A stretch of DNA of 64,000 nucleotides from contig NZ_BMMM01000015.1 in assembly GCF_014645835.1 (NCBI RefSeq), forward strand, positions 62,001 to 126,000. Reading direction: 5' to 3'. This document shows positions 59,348 to 64,000 of the stretch, one piece after another. Each line of letters opens with the position of its first letter. The first letter of the stretch is position 1. Source of the DNA: Streptomyces albiflavescens. GTDB taxonomy: Bacteria; Actinomycetota; Actinomycetes; Streptomycetales; Streptomycetaceae. Made by a program: the position numbers and the translations under genes. The notes under the pieces were generated by a model that was not told where the DNA came from, made no database searches, and saw nothing but the letters and a program-made list of their open reading frames with translations.

Positions 59348-59539
59348 TCAGAGCAGGTGATCCGCCTTGCCGGCCTTGATGTCCCGGATGAGGCTGGCCA
59401 GGGCCTCGCGGGTGTCGGTGAGGTGGTGGTCCTCCTGGCCGGCGACGGCGATGTAGGCGTTGCCGTTGGCGTCGGTGCCTATGCGGAAGCAGTTCGCGCC
59501 TTCGCCGCAGAAGGGGGCTTCCCAGGTGATGTCCGGCAC
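59348..59539 (-). CDS. DUF397 domain protein
   Basis: 63 residues, GTG start after AGGAG. The DUF397 layout is visible: EAPFCGEGANCFRIG, then GQEDHHLTDTREALASLIRDIKAG. These small proteins accompany XRE regulators of the WhiJ/BldB type in Streptomyces. 8 nt after the XRE gene. Confidence 0.88.
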   Translation of the reverse strand: MPDITWEAPFCGEGANCFRIGTDANGNAYIAVAGQEDHHLTDTREALASLIRDIKAGKADHLL

Positions 59540-59547
59540 GTGGTCTC

Positions 59548-60399
59548 CTAGAGGTCGTCGGCGAGGGCGCGGACGAAGTCGCGCGAGGCGTTCGGCGCGA
59601 GTGCCACGGCCTCGGCCGCGTCGAGCTGGGCTCGGTACTTGTCGAGCTGCGTCGCAGAGTCGATGAACTCGGGGCCATGCGTGCTGTCGAGTTCCACAGT
59701 GTCGAGCTGTGGCACGACCGACTCGACGTACACGACCGACTGCCCGGCCCCAGGGAAGCCGCCGGCCTTGAACGGGATGACCCGTATCGTGATGCCTTCC
59801 CGGTCGGACAGGCGCAGCAGGTGCTCCAACTGCCCCCGTGCCACGGCTGCTCCGCCGAATTCCATGCGCAGCGCGGCCTCGTGCACGATGACGTCCAGGG
59901 CCGGAGGTTCCGGCCGGTCGAGGACCTGCTGCCGATCCATTCGGTGCGCCACGCGTACGTCGATGTTGTTGTCGGGGAGCCGGGGGATCACGGCTTCAAA
60001 GACGGCGCGGGCGTGCTCCTTGGTCTGGAGCAGCCCTGGCAGGTGCACGGACAGCGCGATGCGCAGACGCTTGGCGTGCCACTCCATCTCGGCGATGTCC
60101 AGGAAAGTGGCAGGCAGCTGACCTCGATACGGCTCCCACCACCCCTTGTCCCTCTCGGCGGCCATGCAGGCCATGGCCTCGATGAGTGCCTGGTCCGCGC
60201 AGCCGTAGTTGTCCGCGAGGGTGTGTACGCGTTCGGGGCTGATGCCGGATCGGCCGGACTCCATGTTGGGCACGTTCGTCCGTGGAACGCCGAGCAATCC
60301 AGCGGCGTGCTCCGTCGTCATCCCGGCCGCGACCCGCATCTTGCGCAACTCGGCACCCAGGCGCCGCTGACGCTCCGTCGGTGCGCTTCTGGGCGCCAT
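59548..60399 (-). CDS. XRE-family regulator with DUF5753 domain (WhiJ-like)
   Basis: 283 residues from the ATG at 60399. N-terminal helix-turn-helix (AELRKMRVAAGMTTEHAAGLLGVPRTNVPNMESG) and the C-terminal DUF5753 domain (LPGLLQTKEHARAVFEA, RMDRQQVLDRPEPP, VPQLDTVELDS). Such proteins, with their DUF397 partner, influence development and antibiotic production in Streptomyces. GGGAGAG precedes the start. Confidence 0.9.
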   Translation of the reverse strand: MAPRSAPTERQRRLGAELRKMRVAAGMTTEHAAGLLGVPRTNVPNMESGRSGISPERVHTLADNYGCADQALIEAMACMAAERDKGWWEPYRGQLPATFLDIAEMEWHAKRLRIALSVHLPGLLQTKEHARAVFEAVIPRLPDNNIDVRVAHRMDRQQVLDRPEPPALDVIVHEAALRMEFGGAAVARGQLEHLLRLSDREGITIRVIPFKAGGFPGAGQSVVYVESVVPQLDTVELDSTHGPEFIDSATQLDKYRAQLDAAEAVALAPNASRDFVRALADDL

Positions 60400-60491
60400 G
60401 CACTCTCCCGTCCGACCTGGTGACGAGGTCAGTCTGCCTTCGCTCGCAGCGGCGAGTCCACCGGGGATGCGACCGGTTCGAGCGAACTGGT

Positions 60492-60503
60492 AGTACACGT
60501 ACT
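60492..60503. promoter_or_regulatory. Inverted repeat in the XRE promoter region
   Basis: AGTAC-AC-GTACT, about 95 nt upstream of the XRE start. Confidence 0.35.
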
Positions 60504-60635
60504 CCGTCGTGTTCTACAGTGAGTGACGCAACGCTCACGCACCGCACAGCCGGAAGCGCATCGCGCGAGCCTGCCCGCAGCCTCCTGCCCTGGGAGGGTG
60601 GGCCGCGCCAGGGAGACAGGCACACCGGTCGTGCG

Positions 60636-60680
60636 GTCACGCCACTTCACGTCACGCCACTTCACGTCACGTCACGTCGT
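60636..60680 (+). repeat. 15-bp direct repeats before the ATPase-like gene
   Basis: GTCACGCCACTTCAC at 60636-60650 and 60651-60665, followed by three GTCAC/GTCGT units. Confidence 0.8.
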
Positions 60681-60719
60681 GCCGCAGTCCAACACCCCCA
60701 AACCGTCAGGGAGTTACCC

Positions 60720-61223
60720 ATGCCCGGAACCGTCGCCACCTGCCTGGTCCCCGGCGAAGCCCGCCCCGCGCCGCCCGCCCCGGAGGCACTCGCGTACTGC
60801 CTCACGCTCCCGGCGAGCTGCACCACACCGCGAATCGCCCGCGCCGCGACCCGTACGATCCTGTGGGCGCACGGCCTGTCCGACATCACGGACGCGGCGG
60901 TCCAGACGGTGTCCGAACTGGCCGCCTGCGCCTGCCGGTTCGCGTCGGCCGCCGAGGTGTACATGTCCCTTCGCTATCGGGACGGATCCCTCCGCGTGAT
61001 CCTCTACGACAGCCACCCGCGCCATACGAACCCCCGCCTCGCCGCGGCCTGCGACGTCCGCCGTCGCGCGTCCCTCCGCCTCCTGGCGTGCGTCGTGCGC
61101 GCCTCTGACGGCGACTGGGGCTTCGGCGAGGCCCGCGAACCGGGCGGTGGCACACGGATGTGGGCCGTGGTGCCTCGCGTGGGTGCCCGGGCCTTTGCCC
61201 AGGCGGACCACACACGTGGATGA
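60720..61223 (+). CDS. Degenerate histidine-kinase-like ATPase (RsbW/AbaA type)
   Basis: 167 residues, AGGGAG before the ATG. It has the layout of small anti-sigma-type HATPase proteins (TRTILWAHGLSDITDAAVQTVSELAACACRFA...LRVILYDSHPR). In the N box the usual Asn after TSELVT is replaced (ELAACA), so Mg-ATP binding may be lost. Divergent neighbour of the XRE/DUF397 pair, a usual grouping in Streptomyces. Confidence 0.75.
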   Translation: MPGTVATCLVPGEARPAPPAPEALAYCLTLPASCTTPRIARAATRTILWAHGLSDITDAAVQTVSELAACACRFASAAEVYMSLRYRDGSLRVILYDSHPRHTNPRLAAACDVRRRASLRLLACVVRASDGDWGFGEAREPGGGTRMWAVVPRVGARAFAQADHTRG

Positions 61224-61511
61224 CGTCGACGGGGGGGGAGGCGGGAGACGTGCCGGCTGTCGCCAGGCCGGCGCATCCGGGCGGCTGGGGGAAAGGAAAG
61301 GCTGTGCCTGGTGGCCGGTGAATGGACCGAAGTCGCCGATCGGTGCAGAGGGCAGGAACTGAGCGCCCTGCCCGGCGGTATTCCGGTGGGTGTGAGCCCG
61401 GGGTCGGCGTCGCAGGCGAGGCGACACGGTTCCTCGCGTCCTGGTCGGACGGGGGTGCTGGTGTCACGATGCCCCCGGGATGTCTTGTACACGACGTCGG
61501 TGAGGTCCGTG

Positions 61512-62087
61512 ATGAGGAAGATCGTGCTGATGATGTCGGTGTCCCTCGACGGGTACATCGAGGGGCCGAACCGTGAGATCGACTGGCACGTGGTCGACGC
61601 CGAGTTGCTGCGGCACTTCAATCGCGAGATCCGGAAGCTGGGTGCTCTGCTGAGCGGGCGGGTGACGTACGAGCTGATGGCCGGGTACTGGCCGACGGCG
61701 GACAAGGATCCGGAGAGTACGCCAGAGGTGGTCGAGTTCGCGGGCATCTGGCGGAACATGCCCAAGGTGGTTTTCTCGCGCACGCTGGAGCGCGGCGAGG
61801 GGCACACCACCATCGTGCGGGAGGTCGTGCCCGAGGAGATCCGGGCGCTCAAGGAGCAGCCGGGCGGGGATCTGGGGCTCGGCGGGGCCGATCTCGCCGC
61901 CGCGTTCATGCGCCACGATCTCGTGGACGAGTTCCGGGTGTACGTCCATCCGGTGATCCTCGGCCGCGGCAAGCCGCTGTTCCCGGAGGCGGACACGCTG
62001 ACCCGGCTCCGGCTGATCGAGGCGCGGGTCTTCGGCACCGGTGTCGTACAGCTGCGGTACGAGCGTGCCAACGCCGCCGAATCGTAA
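61512..62087 (+). CDS. DHFR/RibD-like reductase
   Basis: 191 residues. RibD C-terminal / dihydrofolate-reductase-like fold (MSVSLDGYIEGPN, LLSGRVTYELMAGYWP, GGDLGLGGADLAAAFM, DEFRVYVHPVILGRGKPLF). NADPH-dependent; substrate unknown. GAGG 7 nt before the ATG. The 288 nt upstream show no gene. Confidence 0.88.
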   Translation: MRKIVLMMSVSLDGYIEGPNREIDWHVVDAELLRHFNREIRKLGALLSGRVTYELMAGYWPTADKDPESTPEVVEFAGIWRNMPKVVFSRTLERGEGHTTIVREVVPEEIRALKEQPGGDLGLGGADLAAAFMRHDLVDEFRVYVHPVILGRGKPLFPEADTLTRLRLIEARVFGTGVVQLRYERANAAES

Positions 62088-62127
62088 AGCAGTTGTCCGC
62101 GCGACACCTGGTGGGTAGGAAGGCCGC

Positions 62128-63000
62128 ATGACTGGACTCGGCGCTGTGTTCCGACCCCAACTTCCTCCCGAACGGCTTCGCGCCATCGCCCGCCTCGCGG
62201 ACGACGCCGGCCTCGAGGAGCTGTGGCTGTGGGAGGACTGCTTCCTCGAAGGGGGGATCTCCGCGGCCGCGGCCGCCCTCGCCTGGACCGAACGCGTGCG
62301 CGTCGGGGTGGGGCTGCTGCCCGTCCCGCTGCGGAACGTCGCCGTCACCGCGATGGAGACCGCCACGCTGCACCGGCTGTTCCCGGGGCGGGCCATCGTG
62401 GGCGTGGGCCACGGCGTGCAGGACTGGATGGGCCAGGTCGGGGCGCGGGCCGAGTCGCCCGTGACGCTGCTGCGTGAGCACCTCGATGCGTTGCGCGCGC
62501 TGCTGCGGGGAGAACGGGTCACCACCGACGGGCGGTATGTGAAGCTCGACGGTGTCGCCCTCGACTGGCCGCCCACCTCGGTGCCCGAGGTCCTCGCCGG
62601 CGCCACCGGGCCCCGTACGCTCCGGCTCTCCGGCGAAGCCGCCGACGGCACCATCCTCACCGCTTCCACCGCGCCCGAAGGTGTACGGCGGGCACGCCGA
62701 CTCATCGACGAGGGCAGGCAGTCGGCCGGTCGGACCGACGAGCACCGCATCGTCGTCTATCTCCGCACCGCCACCGGACCCGACGCCGCCGCCCGGCTGC
62801 GCGCCGAGATCGAGGCCAACGGGGAGGATCCGGTCCCGGAGCACGGAGTCGCCGGTGACGCGGGCGCCGTCGCCAAGGCCGTCCAGCGCCTCGTGGACGC
62901 GGGGGCCGACACCGTCGTCCTCCAGCCCACCGCCGACGAACCGGATCCCGAGGGGTTCGTACGCTTCGTGGCTCAGGAAGTGCGCCCGCTGATCCCCTGA
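62128..63000 (+). CDS. LLM class flavin-dependent oxidoreductase
   Basis: 290 residues. Luciferase-like barrel (ARLADDAGLEELWLWEDCF, VRVGVGLLPVPLRNVA, GRAIVGVGHGVQDWM, EVLAGATGPRTLRLSGEAADG). Probably F420- or FMN-dependent. AGGAAGG 6 nt before the ATG. Confidence 0.9.
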   Translation: MTGLGAVFRPQLPPERLRAIARLADDAGLEELWLWEDCFLEGGISAAAAALAWTERVRVGVGLLPVPLRNVAVTAMETATLHRLFPGRAIVGVGHGVQDWMGQVGARAESPVTLLREHLDALRALLRGERVTTDGRYVKLDGVALDWPPTSVPEVLAGATGPRTLRLSGEAADGTILTASTAPEGVRRARRLIDEGRQSAGRTDEHRIVVYLRTATGPDAAARLRAEIEANGEDPVPEHGVAGDAGAVAKAVQRLVDAGADTVVLQPTADEPDPEGFVRFVAQEVRPLIP

Positions 63001-63148
63001 GCACGAGCGCGGCGGTCAGTGTCAGTGGCCGGTGCCACACTCGGTGAGCATGGATGAGGACGTACGTGATCGTCCGCCATGGCGAAACGAGCACGCCCTG
63101 CTCGTACTCGACGCATGACGCGCGCCCGAGGCTCCCGGGGCGCCCCGA

Positions 63149-63661
63149 TCACCCCGGCCGGTGATCCCCCGCACCCCCGTCGATCAGCTCCCGCACGATG
63201 TCCATGTGCCCCGCGTGCCGGGCCGTCTCCTCGACCATGCGGATCAGGACCCAGCGCAGCGAGACCGTCGTGCCGCTCCACGACGTGCCCAGGTCGTCGA
63301 GGGACAGCTCGGAGATGGTGCGGTCGGCGGCGGCGCGGGCACGGCCGTAGAACCCGACGATCTGAGCCGTCGTCTCGCCCTGCCCCGCGCTCATGTCCTC
63401 CGCGCTTGCCGGGTCGAACCACAGGGGCTCGACCTCGCGCCCGAAGGTCGAGCAGAACCAGCCGTACTCGACGGAGGCGAGATGCTTCACCAGGCCCAGC
63501 AGGTTGGTGCCCGACGGCGTCATCACGCGTCGTACCTGCTCGTCGTCAAGGCCCTCCAGTTTCCACAGCACCGCGTCCCGATGCCGGTTGAGACTCGCGT
63601 GCAGACTTTCCTTCTCGCCCCCGGTGTACGGCACCCGGACGGCCCCTGGACTCGTCGTCAT
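63149..63661 (-). CDS. DinB-like / DUF664 protein
   Basis: 170 residues. Four-helix DinB fold with the likely metal-binding His residues (LVKHLASVEYGW, ETARHAGHMDIVRELIDG). Family members include thiol transferases. No close partner gene. Confidence 0.85.
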   Translation of the reverse strand: MTTSPGAVRVPYTGGEKESLHASLNRHRDAVLWKLEGLDDEQVRRVMTPSGTNLLGLVKHLASVEYGWFCSTFGREVEPLWFDPASAEDMSAGQGETTAQIVGFYGRARAAADRTISELSLDDLGTSWSGTTVSLRWVLIRMVEETARHAGHMDIVRELIDGGAGDHRPG

Positions 63662-63747
63662 GCCCGGAACCTAACAGCGGGCACCGACAGCGCCCGGCGA
63701 AGGAAATTCCCTCGCGTCCGTGCGTGCCCGTTGAGACGATCGCCGTC

Positions 63748-64000
63748 ATGACCGCCACCTCCCGCACCTTCGAAGACCTCGTCGCCGAAGCCGAGGCCGC
63801 GTCCGTCGACGGCTGGGACTTCTCCTGGTTCGAGGGCCGGGCCACCGAGCAGCGGCCCTCGTGGGGGTACGCGCGGGCGATGGGGGAGCGGCTGGCCCGC
63901 GCATCCGCCGCGCTCGACATCCAGACCGGTGGCGGCGAAGTCCTCGACTCCGCCCCGAAGCTGCCCCCGCTCACCGCCGCCACCGAGGGCTGGCCACCGA
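63748..64000 (+). CDS. Methyltransferase-like protein, N-terminal part (3' end outside window)
   Basis: 84 residues visible from the ATG at 63748. The stretch WDFSWFEGRATEQRPSWGYA followed by ALDIQTGGGEVLD matches class I SAM-dependent methyltransferases, with the SAM-binding motif I as DIQTGGGE. The frame is open to the end of the window. Confidence 0.75.
   Translation, partial: MTATSRTFEDLVAEAEAASVDGWDFSWFEGRATEQRPSWGYARAMGERLARASAALDIQTGGGEVLDSAPKLPPLTAATEGWPP

Noticed and set aside
1..64000. tRNA, rRNA and riboswitch genes
   Set aside because: No cloverleaf, rRNA core or recognised riboswitch motif was found by eye; a covariance search would be the decisive test.

Overview
The window reads as one stretch of a Streptomyces (high-GC actinobacterial) chromosome. 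The evidence is very GC-rich third codon positions, frequent GTG and TTG starts, tightly overlapping ATGA/GTGA gene junctions, a GTP-type PEP carboxykinase, an XRE plus DUF397 regulator pair, and a DasR-type palindrome in front of a family 18 chitinase. No tRNA, rRNA, phage, insertion sequence or CRISPR array was seen.

Layout. 1-9.1 kb: the end of a GtrA-type membrane protein, a secreted copper-radical oxidase, an efflux pump with its TetR repressor and a Mut7-C protein, a hemolysin III homologue and pckG. 9.2-9.4 kb: a nested palindromic repeat. 9.5-19.5 kb: a stress-signalling block. On + it has a Ser/Thr kinase, a YbjN-like protein, a membrane protein and a TerY-P-type triad (von Willebrand A protein, PP2C phosphatase, kinase with zinc ribbon). 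Converging on it from the - strand are a binding protein, TelA, a lipoprotein fusing a binding domain to a vWA domain, and a small membrane protein. 19.7-29.1 kb: a dTDP-rhamnose set (rmlA, rmlC, rmlB, rmlD) interrupted by a secreted collagen-like protein of 111 Gly-X-Y triplets and followed by a glycosyltransferase-methyltransferase fusion, two sibling TPR proteins and a second glycosyltransferase. It resembles in outline the BclA glycoprotein locus of Bacillus spores.

29.2-33 kb: small proteins, an alanine-type aminotransferase and a trypsin-like secreted protease. 33-40.3 kb: a divergent catabolic cluster (amidohydrolase, PLP deaminase, 2-keto-3-deoxygluconate kinase-like protein, IclR regulator, RidA, GntP permease). 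It would fit uptake and breakdown of N-acetyl-D-glucosaminate, the product of oxidative chitin cleavage, or else of N-acyl-D-amino acids. 40.3-46.3 kb: an acidic repeat protein, a zinc carboxypeptidase, an NRAMP-like transporter and a secreted GH18 chitinase.

46.7-58.1 kb: a Tad/Flp pilus locus (CpaB, a TadZ-TadE fusion, TadE, CpaF/TadA, TadB, TadC, a two-component system, Flp pilin, a TadG-like protein) followed by a lipoprotein and an OmpA-domain protein. Several junctions carry tiny translationally coupled reading frames. 58.4-64 kb: a lipoprotein, a DUF397/XRE/ATPase-like regulatory group, a DHFR-like reductase, an LLM flavin oxidoreductase, a DinB-like protein and the start of a methyltransferase-like protein. 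Family calls come from motifs read by eye; pathway assignments for the gene clusters are inference.
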